Assembly (NCBI GenBank): GCA_031278535.1
Contig: JAITKH010000240.1
Coordinates: forward strand, 1 to 6,467
DNA: 6,467 nt
From: Planctomycetota bacterium
Lineage (GTDB): Bacteria; Planctomycetota; SZUA-567
Direction of reading: 5' to 3'
The first letter of the stretch is position 1. Every line of letters starts with the position of its first letter. Position numbers and translations under genes: made by a program. The notes under the pieces are model-generated. The model made no database searches and was not told the origin of the DNA. It saw nothing but the letters and a program-made list of their open reading frames with translations. Shown piece after piece: positions 6,330-6,467 of the stretch.

Positions 6330-6467
6330 TTTTCCAGGAGCCGGTTTCCCCAAACAGTGCGGCGTTATCGAAAATCCAGACGCATACGCCCGGGTTGGCG
6401 TTGAAGCCGGCGGGATTGCGGCAATCAATCTTGGCTGGAAAACTTTCCGCTCCGCCACACGTTTTCA

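Larger units (their letters stand above)
6032..6467. other. Upstream region with no convincing gene; probable promoter and leader of the transporter cluster
   Basis: No frame here looks like a conserved protein. A minus-strand frame from a GTG at 6458 to 6111 (115 codons) and a plus-strand frame open from the ATG at 6083 to the window edge overlap each other, have no proper ribosome site, and give basic, unordered peptides. The stretch holds several inverted repeats (listed separately) and T/A runs, as expected for a control region. Any gene farther upstream lies outside the window. No riboswitch consensus was recognised. Confidence 0.6.

Noticed and set aside
6111..6458. A 115-codon minus-strand frame starting with GTG
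   Set aside because: It has no clear Shine-Dalgarno, is rich in Lys/Arg/Pro/Gly/Ala, has no recognisable motif, and its codon use is less GC-biased at third positions than that of the genes beside it.
6083..6467. A plus-strand frame open from an ATG at 6083 to the right edge (about 128 codons), which could be a divergent gene
   Set aside because: It has no ribosome site, starts inside a hairpin, gives a basic peptide without family features, and overlaps an equally open minus-strand frame. A divergent gene reaching beyond the window cannot be fully excluded.
6217..6467. A minus-strand frame entering from the right edge and ending near 6217, which could be the tail of an upstream gene
   Set aside because: The roughly 80-residue peptide includes a plausible stretch (CVWIFDNAALFGETG), but its codon use is unlike the neighbours and no family could be recognised. 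It was not strong enough to list as a gene.

Overview
The window is one co-directional minus-strand gene cluster, read from high to low coordinates: a periplasmic substrate-binding protein (6031-5039), ABC ATPase 1 (4971-3868), a fused two-domain permease (3871-2090), ABC ATPase 2 (2070-1000), and the first 315 codons of an alkaline-phosphatase-superfamily enzyme that runs off the left edge (947-1). About 430 bases without a convincing gene (6032-6467) precede the cluster and probably hold its promoter and leader. Long open frames on the plus strand opposite these genes are shadows caused by GC-rich codon use.

The four transporter genes encode a complete binding-protein-dependent importer of the FbpABC/AfuABC/2-aminoethylphosphonate type (binding protein of the COG1840 group, fused permease, MalK/FbpC-like ATPases). 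The binding protein would capture the substrate in the periplasm, the fused permease would supply both transmembrane halves, and two different ATPases would power uptake. The layout is compact: ATPase 1 and the permease overlap by ATGA, the permease and ATPase 2 are 19 bases apart, and every gene has a good Shine-Dalgarno. A perfect 8-bp stem-loop separates the binding-protein gene from the rest. The substrate cannot be read from the sequence. The binding protein lacks the adjacent tyrosine pair that holds Fe(III) in FbpA, so an anionic organic substrate (phosphonate, phospho-sugar or similar) is at least as plausible as iron.

The last gene belongs to the archaeal-type cofactor-independent phosphoglycerate mutase group and resembles the subgroup proposed to act as homoserine kinase. 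It starts 52 bases after ATPase 2 with its own ribosome binding site, so read-through from the transporter genes is likely. Whether the two functions are linked is unknown.

The organism is a Gram-negative-type bacterium with a periplasm and a moderately high GC content. The enzyme subgroup and transporter type would suit Desulfobacterota (former Deltaproteobacteria) or a similar anaerobic lineage, but this is a weak guess. There is no mobile element, CRISPR array, tRNA or rRNA in the window. The most unusual points are the two non-identical ATPases, whose motif deviations would fall in the same composite ATP site, and the structured leader.
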